Of a stretch of 64,000 bases of DNA, positions 25,480-33,888 are shown one piece after another. The DNA comes from Agrobacterium sp. a22-2 (GTDB lineage Bacteria > Pseudomonadota > Alphaproteobacteria > Rhizobiales > Rhizobiaceae), in assembly GCF_012276985.1 (NCBI RefSeq), contig NZ_JAAXMM010000001.1, forward strand, positions 496,001 through 560,000. The letters run 5' to 3'. Position 1 is the stretch's first letter, and each line of letters opens with the position of its first letter. The translations under genes and the position numbers were made by a program. The notes beneath the pieces were generated by a model that saw nothing but the letters and a program-made list of their open reading frames with translations, did not search any database and was not told where the DNA came from.

Positions 25480-26427
25480 GAAGTGGCTAGGGCTGGAATA
25501 GCCGACCAACATGCCGATCTCGATGATGCTTGTATCCGTCTCCTGCAGGAGAAGCTGTGCCCGGGCTATGCGCTGACGGATAAAGTAGCGCGAGGGCGAG
25601 AGCCCGGTCGCCTTTTTGAACAGACGACTGAAATGGAATTCACTCATCCCCACCGTTTCGGCAAGCTGCGCGAGATTGAACGGCTCGGCTAGATTTTCTT
25701 CGAGGTAGGCGACGGCGCGACGCAGCTTGAAGCCGGGAAGCGCATTTTGGCGATCGTCGGGAGCTTCGCTCGCGACATAATTCCGGGTCAGATGCACGGC
25801 GAGGGTCTGGGCAAGGCCCTGGATGAACAGATGGTTCCCCTTCCCTTCAGACGTCAGCTCCTGATGGATCAATGCGAGAAGGTGTGACAGCTGCGTGTCC
25901 TTGCCCCCGGAGATGTCGCGCAGTGCAGGAGGGGCGGCGCAGCCCAGAACGTCGTAGGCGACGCGCTCGAACAGCGGAACGGAGAGGTAAAGATGCATGA
26001 CCTGGAAGGGCGCATCTCCGATCGCGCGCCAACGCATCTCGTAGGGCGTGGGGGAGCGGGTCAGGAAGAGGTCGCCAACGGAGACTGTGTTTGCGACCCA
26101 GTCTCCGTCGAGGTCTCGCTCTTCGACGACGGCCTCTCCCGACATGACCCAGACGATCAGGGGTTCCGCAACAGCGGGAACCAGAAAAGGCTCCTGCTTG
26201 TGGAGACGGGAATAGACCTGAACGAACATGTCGGTCCACGCTGGACTATCGCCACTGACAAGCGTGCGACCGGCGATATACTGTTCAAGCCCGAGCGGGG
26301 ACGTCCGCTCGGGCCTTACAACGACCTCTTCCAGTTCAGGCAAGAGGGCCGCCCGATAAATGGGCTTCCCGGTAACAGCCGGGATTGGGGGCAAAACCTT
26401 TTGACCGGATCCTTCGATGTTTGCCAA
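25423..26427 (-). CDS. AraC-family transcriptional regulator with cupin sensor
   Basis: Regulator of 334 residues. The N-terminal half is a cupin-type sensor (LIVWVMSGEAVVEERDLDGDWVANTVSVGDLFLT). The C-terminal AraC domain is complete (FNLAQLAETVGMSEFHFSRLFKKATGLSPSRYFIRQRI, then IIEIGMLVGYSSPSHFAQVFRRETGLPPSHYRRG). AraC regulators of this type often control adjacent SDR or oxidoreductase operons. The duplicated tail just upstream of the SDR gene at 23550 suggests this gene was once next to that operon. Confidence 0.9.
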   Translation of the reverse strand: MANIEGSGQKVLPPIPAVTGKPIYRAALLPELEEVVVRPERTSPLGLEQYIAGRTLVSGDSPAWTDMFVQVYSRLHKQEPFLVPAVAEPLIVWVMSGEAVVEERDLDGDWVANTVSVGDLFLTRSPTPYEMRWRAIGDAPFQVMHLYLSVPLFERVAYDVLGCAAPPALRDISGGKDTQLSHLLALIHQELTSEGKGNHLFIQGLAQTLAVHLTRNYVASEAPDDRQNALPGFKLRRAVAYLEENLAEPFNLAQLAETVGMSEFHFSRLFKKATGLSPSRYFIRQRIARAQLLLQETDTSIIEIGMLVGYSSPSHFAQVFRRETGLPPSHYRRG

Positions 26428-26774
26428 TGTCGATCCTTTCCTACAACCGGGCAGAGCTGCCTTAAGGTGACCTAGGGCTTCAATGGAACACGCCCCGGTT
26501 CATATCTTCGCCCACAACCACCATCAATGATGCAATGCAGCATCTGGTTTCATCCGATAGGAAAATAAGGCCCGCCCTTTCTGACTCTTAGAAATCCGCA
26601 TCGACGTCGAAACCGCGCCAGATCTTCCGAGAAGCGCGCAAGCTCGCCTACCGCCCTCCCGAAAAAATTCTCGCCCCCGATTTGCTCGAGCAAGACCACG
26701 AAGGAATTTCTGCCTGTCTCTTGGCGAAGCCAATTTCTCGGGCACATCCGTTCGCATCAAGCGAAAGAAATTGA
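26428..26774. other. Region between AraC regulator and Atu4866 operon, no clear gene
   Basis: A leftward open frame (26550-26747, 65 codons) has LuxR-sensor-like character (FVVLLEQIGGENFFGRAVGEL) but no start signal and no DNA-binding part. I treat it as unsupported, possibly a remnant. The rest is the AraC promoter and spacer. Confidence 0.35.
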
Positions 26775-26805
26775 ACCACGCCGGCAATGGATATGCCGGC
26801 GTGGT
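26775..26805 (-). terminator. Terminator of the Atu4866/NTF2-like operon
   Basis: CCACGCCGGCA (26776-26786) pairs perfectly with TGCCGGCGTGG (26794-26804) across a 7-base loop, with one more A-T pair outside. Read on the minus strand it is followed by TTCAATTTCTTTC. It begins 8 bases after the Atu4866 stop. Confidence 0.75.
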
Positions 26806-26812
26806 GTTCTGA

Positions 26813-27064
26813 CTACCGCTTGCGATAGAGAACCATTCCCGCGTGGTACAGGACGCCATCGACAAAGTCGCCGTCGGCCGTAAAGCCGGTATCGTCCCAA
26901 TATTCGATATAGTTTCCGGACACCTCGTATCGTCCTTGATAGGCGCTTTCGCGGGACCCGCGCGCCTCGTCGTAGCGGCCATTCGGGAGCAACTGGTGCC
27001 GGATGCGACCGTCTGCGGTCTCCCACATGCCGACATAAGGGTGCGAGAGCGTCGGGGTCGTCAT
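26813..27064 (-). CDS. Atu4866 domain-containing protein
   Basis: An 83-residue protein with the Atu4866 family pattern: HPYVGMWETADGRIRHQLLPNGRYDEARG, AYQGRYEVSGNYIEYWDDTGFTADGDF and LYHAGMVLYR. These form a small beta-barrel fold first seen in Agrobacterium; the function is unknown. Its start overlaps the stop of the upstream exported protein (ATGA), so they form one operon. Confidence 0.88.
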   Translation of the reverse strand: MTTPTLSHPYVGMWETADGRIRHQLLPNGRYDEARGSRESAYQGRYEVSGNYIEYWDDTGFTADGDFVDGVLYHAGMVLYRKR

Positions 27065-27627
27065 TGCGCCGGCTCCGTCTTGCCCAGAAAAGACTGAATG
27101 GTCTCGGGCTCGACAACCCAGGCGTAGTTCAGTTCATGGCGGATCTTCCATTTGCCGGCGGTGCATTCCCAGCCCAGCTGCGAGCGGCCATCAAAAGCGA
27201 TCACCTTGCCGTCAAGCCGATCAATGCGGCCAACGAAGCCAAGCGTCGTCGAAGCGACGGTGTCGCCGACGATCGCGTCGTGACCTCCGGTCAAGCCGTG
27301 GCGAACAGATCGGGCAGCGTTCTGCAATGCCTCCCAGTTGGCGCCGTAGCGAGCCGAGTTGTCAAAGAGCTGTGTGCTGCCAGGCGCGAAATTGTCGTAA
27401 AAAACGCCTTCGGTGTTTTCCAGGTCGTAATACCGGTTCAGCTTTTCTGCGAACACGAAATTGCCATCGCCTTCATGGCGTTCCCAGCCCTTCATGATCC
27501 AGTCGGCATGGAGTGCGAGAGGAGCATCGGCGCCTTCCCGAGGGCACGCGCTATCCTGTGCAGCGACAGGTCCGGCGCAGATCCCAAGAGCCAAAGCTGC
27601 TGCGAGTCTGATCTTGATGTGTGTCAT
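27061..27627 (-). CDS. Exported NTF2/SnoaL-like protein
   Basis: A 188-residue protein with a Sec signal peptide (IKIRLAAALALGICAGPVAAQ, cleavage after the Ala near residue 23). The mature part resembles NTF2/SnoaL-type folds (FVFAEKLNRYYDL, QLGWECTAGKWKIRHELNYAWVV). Probably periplasmic, it may bind a small ligand; no catalytic motif is visible. It is first gene of a two-gene operon with the Atu4866 protein, divergent from the LysR gene at 27768. Confidence 0.72.
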   Translation of the reverse strand: MTHIKIRLAAALALGICAGPVAAQDSACPREGADAPLALHADWIMKGWERHEGDGNFVFAEKLNRYYDLENTEGVFYDNFAPGSTQLFDNSARYGANWEALQNAARSVRHGLTGGHDAIVGDTVASTTLGFVGRIDRLDGKVIAFDGRSQLGWECTAGKWKIRHELNYAWVVEPETIQSFLGKTEPAQ

Positions 27628-27738
27628 GGGAATATCTCCTTCGATGATCGGTTGTTCTTGCCTGCCGTGCCGCGATGGCGACTGTCGGCCACGGGCAATA
27701 GGTAGACAAATTCGATTGTCGCTTGTATTCCCTTTTCA

Positions 27739-27755
27739 CTAACGTGATTGGTTAG
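27739..27755. promoter_or_regulatory. CTAAC-N7-GTTAG inverted repeat before the LysR gene
   Basis: CTAAC (27739-27743) and GTTAG (27751-27755) are perfect arms 13 bases upstream of the LysR start, in the divergent region shared with the NTF2-like operon. The size fits a LysR box (T-N11-A type). Candidate operator. Confidence 0.4.
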
Positions 27756-27767
27756 CAGGATGCGACA

Positions 27768-28661
27768 ATGGCTATCGATCTAAACCTGGTGCCGATGTTT
27801 CTGGCCGTCGCCGAAGAGGGAAATTTCAGGGCGGCAGCCGACCGCCTCGGCGTCACACGCTCGGCCGTAAGCCAGGGAATCAGACGGCTTGAGGATATCT
27901 GCGGCATTGCGCTCGTCAGCCGCACGACGCGCAGCGTGCGGCTCACCGAGGCGGGCAATCGCTTCCACGAAACCTTATCCCAGCCAATGGCCGAGGTCAG
28001 ATCTGCCTTCGAGAACGTGGCAGGGGACGCCCGGCCCAGTGGTTTGCTGCGGATTGCGGTCACATCGATTGCGGAACAATTTTTGTCCGGCCCGCTGATC
28101 GCGTCCTTCGCCGAGGCCCATCCCGGCATCACGATCGACGTGACGGTGACCGACGACATCTTCGATATCGTAGCCGCCGGCTTCGATGCAGGAGTCCGGC
28201 TGGGTGAGGTGATCGAGCAGGACATGGTCGCGGTGCCACTGACCAAAGAAGAGAGAGAAGTGGTGGTCGCGACGCCGGGATATTTTAAGGTCCACGGAAC
28301 GCCCCGCCATCCTCGGGAACTGGTGAATCATCGCTGTATCGGTTGGCGTCCATCTCCAAGTGCCGCGCCGCACCGATGGGAGTTCGAGGAGGATGGCATA
28401 ACGTTCGACGTTGCCGTCGAGCCGCAAATTACCACAAACGATCTGCATTTGATGGTCCGGACCGCGCTCGCTGGCGGCGGTATTACGTTTGCGTTGGAAG
28501 AAACGTTTCGCCCATACATCGATCGTGGCGAGTTGATCACTGCGTTGGACGACTATCTGCCGCCCTTTCCAGGGTTCTTCCTCTATTTCCCCAATCGCCG
28601 TAATATGGCGCCCAAACTGCGGGCGCTCATTGACCATGTTCGCGCATACAGACTGACATAG
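27768..28661 (+). CDS. LysR-family transcriptional regulator
   Basis: Regulator of 297 residues. The N-terminal helix-turn-helix reads MFLAVAEEGNFRAAADRLGVTRSAVSQGIRRLEDICG. The effector domain follows (GLLRIAVTSIAEQFLSGPLIASFAEAHPGITIDV). It belongs to the CrgA/DmlR-like branch, with the conserved HPRELVNHRCIGWR motif. It is divergent from the 27627-26813 operon, its most likely target. Confidence 0.92.
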   Translation: MAIDLNLVPMFLAVAEEGNFRAAADRLGVTRSAVSQGIRRLEDICGIALVSRTTRSVRLTEAGNRFHETLSQPMAEVRSAFENVAGDARPSGLLRIAVTSIAEQFLSGPLIASFAEAHPGITIDVTVTDDIFDIVAAGFDAGVRLGEVIEQDMVAVPLTKEEREVVVATPGYFKVHGTPRHPRELVNHRCIGWRPSPSAAPHRWEFEEDGITFDVAVEPQITTNDLHLMVRTALAGGGITFALEETFRPYIDRGELITALDDYLPPFPGFFLYFPNRRNMAPKLRALIDHVRAYRLT

Positions 28662-28765
28662 TCTTAGCTGCCAGTGGCTAGAGCTGCCTGGCTTTTGTAC
28701 TTTGCGGTTGGACGCCTATAAGGCCCTGTCCTTCGCTGGTCCGGTGGACCCGAGCCGGGTGCGGC

Positions 28766-28789
28766 GCGGGTGCGGGTGCGGGTGCGGGT
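28766..28789 (+). repeat. Four tandem copies of GCGGGT
   Basis: A perfect hexamer repeat inside a gene-free, decayed segment. It has no coding context, and is probably a slippage product. Confidence 0.8.
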
Positions 28790-28896
28790 GGCGCCCGATT
28801 TGTGAGAATGGGCACGCTCGTCAAGAGGGCGCCTGTGGAGCTTCCGAATGGCTCCTTCGTCGCCTATCCTCGCGATCCGGACGGCAAAAAGCATCG

Positions 28897-28989
28897 AAGT
28901 CGCCCTTCGGCGGCGGCAAGCAGTTCGGACAAGGCCGCGACGGTTCGAACTAGGGCATCAAGGACTATGTCGGGATCACGTATCTACGC
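28897..28989 (+). pseudogene. C-terminal remnant of a succinate-semialdehyde/aldehyde dehydrogenase
   Basis: The plus-strand frame gives KSPFGGGKQFGQGRDGSN, an in-frame stop, then GIKDYVGITYL. This is the conserved C-terminal end of GabD-type aldehyde dehydrogenases (PFGG.K.SG.GREGS..GI.DYL.IKY), broken by a stop codon. Nothing of the preceding 450 residues is present. It is a remnant of a deleted gene. Confidence 0.55.
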
Positions 28990-29071
28990 GTTGATGGCAC
29001 TCAAGATAAATTCTGCGCGGTTCTTACATCCGCACTGAATGTTCCGCGGTTGAGCAGCTACGGAGTAGCTG

Positions 29072-29155
29072 ACGCAGACAATTGCTACCAAGTTTCTTGA
29101 AATTGCTTATTTTGAACATGGTTCGCCCGAAGGTTGGCCGGTGGTGCTGAGCCAT
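29072..29155 (+). pseudogene. N-terminal remnant of an alpha/beta hydrolase
   Basis: The frame gives TKFLEIAYFEHGSPEGWPVVLSH, the first strands and the start of the HG oxyanion motif of an epoxide-hydrolase-like alpha/beta hydrolase. The match then ends and the frame closes. There is no start codon in place. It is not derived from the intact hydrolase next to it, which has a different N-terminal sequence. Confidence 0.5.
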
Positions 29156-29213
29156 ATATTGACGGGCTGCGAGTTGCAGGAATTGCCTTGCCTTGGAGAG
29201 GACTAGCATTTGT

Positions 29214-29233
29214 GGCGGCCCTTAAGGGCCGCC
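29214..29233 (-). terminator. Palindromic hairpin after the haloperoxidase-like gene
   Basis: GGCGGCCCTTAAGGGCCGCC is a perfect 20-base palindrome located 26 bases beyond the stop codon at 29259. It has no clear T-run on either side. It probably marks the transcript end. Confidence 0.45.
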
Positions 29234-29258
29234 GTATCGCCATTGGTTCGGGAAACAA

Positions 29259-30230
29259 TCAAGCCTTGATGAAGGCCAACAGGTCCGGATTGATCACGTC
29301 GGCATGCGTGGTCAGCATTCCGTGCGGGAAGCCCTTGTAGATTTTCAGCGTGCTGTTCTTCAGCAGCTTGGCCTGGAGTTCCACGGCGTCCTTGTAGGGA
29401 ACGATCTGGTCGTCATCGCCCTGTGTGACCAGCATCGGCACGGTGATCGCCTTGAGGTCTTCTGTCTGGTCGGTCTCCGAAAAGGCCTTGATGCCGTCAT
29501 AATGAGCTTTAGCGCTGCCCATCATCCCCTGGCGCCACCAATTGTCGATCACGCCTTGCGAGACCTTCGCGCCTTCCCGGTTGAAGCCGTAAAATGGGCC
29601 GGACGCAACATCGAGGAAGAACTGAGCGCGATTGGCTGCGAGTGCGTTACGGAAACCATCGAATACTTCGATCGGTGTGCCATCAGGATTGGCTGCGGTC
29701 TTGACCATCAGCGGCGGAACGGCGCTGACAAGAATGGCCTTGGCGACGCGGCCCTGCGGTTGACCATATTTGGCGACGTAACGAGCGACTTCGCCGCCGC
29801 CTGTCGAATGGCCGATATGGACGGCGTTGCGCAGGTCGAGCTGCTCAGCCACGGCGGAGGCATCGGCGGCGTAGTGATCCATGTCGTGACCGTCGCTGAC
29901 CTGAGACGAACGGCCATGGCCGCGGCGATCATGGGCGACGACGCGGTAACCCTTGCTGACAAAGAACAGCATCTGGGCATCCCAGTCGTCGGACGACAAT
30001 GGCCAACCATGGTGGAACACGATCGGCTGCGCGTCCTTCGGACCCCAATCCTTATAGAAGATTTCAACGCCGTCCTTGGTGGTCACGTAACTATGGGTCA
30101 TTGGTTCAATTCCTTGCTGATGAGGGGAAATTTTCTTTTCAGAAGCCAGAGCCGGGATGGCCAGAGCCAATGAAATCGTGGTGCCGGTCAGCAGAACCTG
30201 CCGACGGGAAAGGGAAAATTCACTGGTCAT
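29259..30230 (-). CDS. Tat-exported alpha/beta hydrolase (non-heme chloroperoxidase-like), paralogue 2
   Basis: Close paralogue of the gene at 18132; the segment [20 protein letters not shown] is identical. The start at 30230 gives 323 residues with a twin-arginine signal ([23 protein letters not shown]). The nucleophile is in [10 protein letters not shown], the acid in [10 protein letters not shown] (the paralogue has [10 protein letters not shown]) and the histidine in FPHGMLTTH. An internal ATG at 30101 ([11 protein letters not shown]) has AAGGA nine bases upstream and could start a cytosolic form. It lies between decayed sequence and dps, and oxidative stress is the common theme. Confidence 0.9.
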   Translation of the reverse strand: MTSEFSLSRRQVLLTGTTISLALAIPALASEKKISPHQQGIEPMTHSYVTTKDGVEIFYKDWGPKDAQPIVFHHGWPLSSDDWDAQMLFFVSKGYRVVAHDRRGHGRSSQVSDGHDMDHYAADASAVAEQLDLRNAVHIGHSTGGGEVARYVAKYGQPQGRVAKAILVSAVPPLMVKTAANPDGTPIEVFDGFRNALAANRAQFFLDVASGPFYGFNREGAKVSQGVIDNWWRQGMMGSAKAHYDGIKAFSETDQTEDLKAITVPMLVTQGDDDQIVPYKDAVELQAKLLKNSTLKIYKGFPHGMLTTHADVINPDLLAFIKA

Positions 30231-30300
30231 GAGATGTCTCCGAGTGTCGAGGCGGCTATATAGCTGTCGGCCGACATAGCCGTTTGACAGGCTGGCATGC

Positions 30301-30819
30301 TCACTCGGCGCCGCGGGTGCTCTCGAACAGGAACCAGGCGCGCCGCTCGGCCTCGTCCACCCAGTTTTCAATCAGGCTGGCGGTCGCGATATCGCCATGC
30401 TCGTCGCAGAGATTGTGGGTCTCCTTCATCAGAGAAACCAGCGTAAGGTTATCTTCGCGAAGTTCAGCCAGCATGTCGGCCGGCGTCACGAAATCAGCAT
30501 CGTTGTCGAGCAGGCGCTGCAGCTTGGAAATATGACCGATCGAACGGACGGTCGTGCCGCCGATCTTGCGAGCTCGTTCAGCAATATCGTCCGTCATCGC
30601 GAAGATCTGCTCACCCTGCTCATCGAGCATGAGGTGATAGTCGCGGAAATGCGGCCCGCTCATGTGCCAATGGAAATTCTTGGTCTTGAGGTAGAGGGCG
30701 AAGACATCGGCCAGAAGCGCCGTCAGTGCGCCGGATATATCGGCAGTCGCGTTTGTGCCAAGCGTTGTCGGTGTTGCAAGCGGGGATTTGCGGTGTTTTT
30801 CAGCGAGCGTGCGGTCCAT
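30301..30819 (-). CDS. dps: Dps family DNA-protecting ferritin-like protein
   Basis: Starvation/stationary-phase protection protein that oxidises and stores iron with peroxide and may bind DNA. It has 172 residues, starting at the ATG at 30819 (GGAG six bases upstream) rather than four codons earlier. The ferroxidase motif is present ([26 protein letters not shown]), as is a second Dps helix ([45 protein letters not shown]). The positively charged N terminus ([12 protein letters not shown]) could contact DNA. It is transcribed toward the haloperoxidase paralogue and away from the sRNA candidate. Confidence 0.95.
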   Translation of the reverse strand: MDRTLAEKHRKSPLATPTTLGTNATADISGALTALLADVFALYLKTKNFHWHMSGPHFRDYHLMLDEQGEQIFAMTDDIAERARKIGGTTVRSIGHISKLQRLLDNDADFVTPADMLAELREDNLTLVSLMKETHNLCDEHGDIATASLIENWVDEAERRAWFLFESTRGAE

Positions 30820-30949
30820 GATGGTCTCCATTGGGTTGAGCGGGCTGCTGGAGACTTTTTAGACGAAACAGCGAACCCTCAACATCCAATGCTTGGTTAG
30901 TCGACCCCACACCTATGTATAGTTTCAAAGCACTTCGGCCGAGGTTAGA

Positions 30950-31088
30950 TATCGCATGTCTTCAGCCCCTCCCAAGAAGACATGCTGGGCACCAAAGCCC
31001 TGACGGTTCAGCCCCTCCCCTGAACCAGCGGATATCGCGATCCGATCGAGGCCATCCCAGCCGCCCTGGGATGGTCTTTCTTTTTTAC
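30950..31088 (+). ncRNA. Candidate small RNA with two anti-Shine-Dalgarno loops and a terminator
   Basis: Three consecutive hairpins stand in the dps/sensor-kinase intergenic space. Hairpin 1 has 10-bp perfect arms, GCATGTCTTC (30954-30963) and GAAGACATGC (30976-30985), with loop AGCCCCTCCCAA. Hairpin 2 has 7-bp arms, GGTTCAG (31005-31011) and CTGAACC (31020-31026), with loop CCCCTCCC. Hairpin 3 has CCATCCCAG (31052-31060) and CTGGGATGG (31066-31074) followed by TCTTTCTTTTTT, a strong terminator. The 13-mer TTCAGCCCCTCCC occurs in both loops although their stems differ. This layout is characteristic of alphaproteobacterial trans-acting sRNAs with CU-rich anti-SD loops (alpha-r14/cuckoo type). 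No reading frame fits. Confidence 0.75.
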
Positions 31089-31190
31089 CGCCTATCAGAT
31101 TGAGTTCACACGCGAATAGCGGATTTTAGAATTGCGTTTTCTCCAGCGGGATGGCTTGATGCCAAGATCGATATCCAGGTGGGAACCTGC

Positions 31191-32768
31191 ATGCCTTCGC
31201 TTGAACTTGTGAACCCGAAACGACGGCTATCGGCACGCTACGAAATCGGCATTCTGTCGTTCGCATTCGCTCTGGCGTTAACGGTCTTCTATCTCGATAC
31301 GTTCACCGACATTCACAGTGCGCTCGCCACGCTCTATGTCATCACGCTCCTTCTGTCGGCGGAAACGCTGACAGAGAAGGGAACGTTGCTGTTGACGGCG
31401 GTCTGTGTTGGTCTTTCAACACTATCTTACGCGGCGGCCCACGGCACAGACGCCGACCTTGCCGCAATTTTGCGCCTGGCCGTGGCCGTCGCTGCCATAT
31501 TGATCACCTGTGCGCTGATCATAAGGAACCACCGTGCGCGTCATGATCTTTTAAAATCCAATGTCGCCTTGCAGAGTAGCGAAGAACGCTACCGGACGAT
31601 TTTTGAGCAGAGCCGCGTCGCCCTTTGGGAGCGGGACTACTCCGAGGTGCGAGCGTTGTTGATGAAACTGAAGACGCAGGGTGTCGCCGATCTGCGTGCT
31701 TATGCGCGGGACAATCCGGACTTCATTGCCAATTGCATCGAACGCATACCGACAGTCGCTGCCAATGCCGCAGCGTTGGAGCTTCTCGGCAATGTCAGTG
31801 CACAGAATGCCGGCTCGATGCGGCGCTACATTGCGCAGGACGACGCCACGTTTCTTGATCTGATGGTTGCGATCTTCGAGAACCAAAGCTATTTCGAGGG
31901 AAAGGGCACGATCATCACCAGCGACGGGACCAACAAGTTGGTGCTGCTGACTGTGGGCTTTCCGATGGACGTTGCCAACTTTAACCGCGTCATTGTCGGT
32001 ATGTTCGACATCACCGAGCGCGAGCTGGCCCAGAAGGCGTTGTTCGAGGCCCAGGCCGAACTCGCGCTGGCCTCACGCGCCGCCACCGTCGGCGCCCTGT
32101 CGGCGTCGCTCGCTCATGAACTTAACCAGCCGCTCGGCGCCCTTGTCGTCAATGCACAGACCCTGCAGCGTTGGCTCGACCGCGACCCGCCGGATCTGGC
32201 GGCTGTTTCCCGCTCGGCCGAGCGCATCGTGCGCGATAGCCAACGCGCCAGCGACATCATCCAGAGCACCCGGTCGATGTTGAGCGAGCGCACGCCGGTC
32301 CTTGAGCCCGTGTCACTGGCCGATCTCGTCAACGAGACGCAGTCTTTGATGGAGAGCGAACTTTCCAGAAATCGCATAAAATTCGAAACCAGCGAGGCTC
32401 CCGGGATAAGCAACGTCAGTGCGGTTCGCATCGAGCTGCAGCAGGTGCTGATCAACCTGATCACCAATGCCATTCAGGCCATGGCCGCAACGCCGGAAGA
32501 GCTTCGACGGATTTCGGTATCGATCAACCCGGCAGATGGTCATGGCGTTCGGGTCAGTGTTCGTGACAACGGCCCCGGTCTGAGCGCCGACATTCTGGAA
32601 AAGCTGTTCAAGCCGTTTTGCACCACCAAGGAAACCGGCCTTGGCATGGGCCTTGCCATTTGCCGCGGTATGCTCGAAGCCCGCGGCGGAACATTGAGCG
32701 CCGGCAATCACGTCGAAGGTGGCGCACTGTTCGAAATGATCGTGCCGATGGAGGCTGCCCATGAATGA
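31191..32768 (+). CDS. Membrane sensor histidine kinase (FixL-like)
   Basis: Two-component sensor of 525 residues from the ATG at 31191 (AGGTGGGA upstream). Several membrane segments lie in residues 20-110 (IGILSFAFALALTVFYL, LATLYVITLLLSAETL, LRLAVAVAAILITCALII). A PAS-like region follows (SEERYRTIFEQSRVALWERD). Then come the HisKA H-box (LSASLAHELNQPLGALVVNAQTL) and an HATPase domain (QVLINLITNAIQAM, DNGPGLSADILEKLFKPFCTTKETGLGMGLAICRGM). No haem-binding feature is evident, so the signal is unknown. Its stop overlaps the response-regulator start by 8 bases. Confidence 0.92.
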   Translation: MPSLELVNPKRRLSARYEIGILSFAFALALTVFYLDTFTDIHSALATLYVITLLLSAETLTEKGTLLLTAVCVGLSTLSYAAAHGTDADLAAILRLAVAVAAILITCALIIRNHRARHDLLKSNVALQSSEERYRTIFEQSRVALWERDYSEVRALLMKLKTQGVADLRAYARDNPDFIANCIERIPTVAANAAALELLGNVSAQNAGSMRRYIAQDDATFLDLMVAIFENQSYFEGKGTIITSDGTNKLVLLTVGFPMDVANFNRVIVGMFDITERELAQKALFEAQAELALASRAATVGALSASLAHELNQPLGALVVNAQTLQRWLDRDPPDLAAVSRSAERIVRDSQRASDIIQSTRSMLSERTPVLEPVSLADLVNETQSLMESELSRNRIKFETSEAPGISNVSAVRIELQQVLINLITNAIQAMAATPEELRRISVSINPADGHGVRVSVRDNGPGLSADILEKLFKPFCTTKETGLGMGLAICRGMLEARGGTLSAGNHVEGGALFEMIVPMEAAHE

Positions 32769-33402
32769 TGCCAGAAAGTCCGCCAAAACCACGAGCAACG
32801 ATACGCCTGTCGTTTACGTCGTGGATGACGATCCCTCGATCCGAGAGGCGCTGGTTGATCTCTTTCTTTCGGTCCGAACGGTAGCGCAGGCCTTCGAAAG
32901 CGCTCAGGACCTGCTTGATAATGCCGACCTCAAGCGGCCGGGCTGCATCCTGCTCGACGTAAGACTGCCCGGCGCCAATGGCCTGGACTTCCAGCTTCAT
33001 CTGGAAAAACTTGGTAACCAGATGCCGATCATCTTCATGACCGGCCATGGCGACATACCGATGACTGTGCGGGCGATGAAGGCCGGCGCGGTGGATTTTC
33101 TGGCAAAACCGTTCCGGGACCAGGATATCCTTGATGCCGTCTCCGTGGCGTTTCAGAAAGACCGTGACCTGCGCCTACAATCTGCGGCCAATGGCGCCGT
33201 ATCCGAACTCGCGAAGACGTTGACCCGTCGCGAACACGAGGTCATGGCTGCCGTCGTGCAAGGACTGATGAACAAGCAGATTGCGTTCAACCTTGGCATC
33301 AGCGAGATCACGGTCAAACTCCATCGCGGCAATGTCATGCGCAAGATGGAGGCGCGCTCAGTAGCAGACCTTGTCCGCAAGGCCGAACTGCTTGGTCTGT
33401 AG
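32761..33402 (+). CDS. FixJ-family response regulator (receiver + LuxR-type HTH)
   Basis: Cognate regulator of the overlapping kinase gene. The receiver domain spans residues 16-135, with acidic residues in YVVDDDPS, phospho-acceptor D66 (CILLDVRLPG), the switch threonine (FMTGHGD) and lysine (FLAKPF). The C-terminal LuxR/GerE helix-turn-helix follows (LTRREHEVMAAVVQGLMNKQIAFNLGISEITVKLHRGNVMRKM). At 213 residues it is typical of FixJ/NodW. The targets are probably the UBP/flavoprotein genes downstream. Confidence 0.93.
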   Translation: MNDARKSAKTTSNDTPVVYVVDDDPSIREALVDLFLSVRTVAQAFESAQDLLDNADLKRPGCILLDVRLPGANGLDFQLHLEKLGNQMPIIFMTGHGDIPMTVRAMKAGAVDFLAKPFRDQDILDAVSVAFQKDRDLRLQSAANGAVSELAKTLTRREHEVMAAVVQGLMNKQIAFNLGISEITVKLHRGNVMRKMEARSVADLVRKAELLGL

Positions 33403-33423
33403 TGGAAAAACCTAGACCCTTGT

Positions 33424-33864
33424 ATGGTACAAGGAACGGTCTCAAAGGTGCATATACCGGGTTGTCGATCTAACACGGCAAGGCCAGAGAAATTGTACAA
33501 AACACCAGTCATAGCTATCGTCGACGATGATCGGTCGATCCGCGAAGCGCTTGACGATCTCATTTTGTCCTGCGGTTACCAGAGCCGGCTGTTCACGTCC
33601 GCGGAAGAGTATCTTGCAGCCCAGGATCGCGCCTCGATCGATTGCATGCTCGTGGATGTCAAAATGCCCGGTCTCACGGGGCTCGAGCTGCAGGCTGTGC
33701 TGAACGAACAAGATATGCTGAAGCCCCCGATGATCTTCATGACGTCCTATAGCGACAACAAAACAAGGGCGGCGGCGATGAGTGGCGGCGCTTTTGCCTT
33801 TCTCGGCAAGCCCGTGAATTTCAGCCAATTGGTCCAGTGTCTCGAACGGGCGCTGAAGCACTGA
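33424..33864 (+). CDS. Single-domain response regulator (receiver only)
   Basis: A stand-alone FixJ-like receiver of 146 residues. It has AIVDDDRSIREALDD, phospho-acceptor D78 (CMLVDVKMPGLTG), the FMTSYSD switch and FLGKPV with the conserved lysine. No output domain is present. The N-terminal 26 residues before the receiver are unusual; a TTG at 33493 would start directly at the domain. It begins 22 bases after the FixJ gene and may be a second phosphate acceptor or sink for the same kinase. Confidence 0.85.
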   Translation: MVQGTVSKVHIPGCRSNTARPEKLYKTPVIAIVDDDRSIREALDDLILSCGYQSRLFTSAEEYLAAQDRASIDCMLVDVKMPGLTGLELQAVLNEQDMLKPPMIFMTSYSDNKTRAAAMSGGAFAFLGKPVNFSQLVQCLERALKH

Positions 33865-33888
33865 TCCACGCCAACGAGGAGTAAATCC

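Noticed and set aside
26550-26747. A 65-codon leftward frame with LuxR-sensor-like sequence
   Set aside because: No ribosome-binding site, no DNA-binding domain and no clear family motif, so not listed as a gene.
28845-28890. FVAYPRDPDGKK, resembling the end of a VOC/glyoxalase domain
   Set aside because: Only about ten residues fit, with no start and no upstream domain; it runs directly into the better-supported aldehyde dehydrogenase tail.
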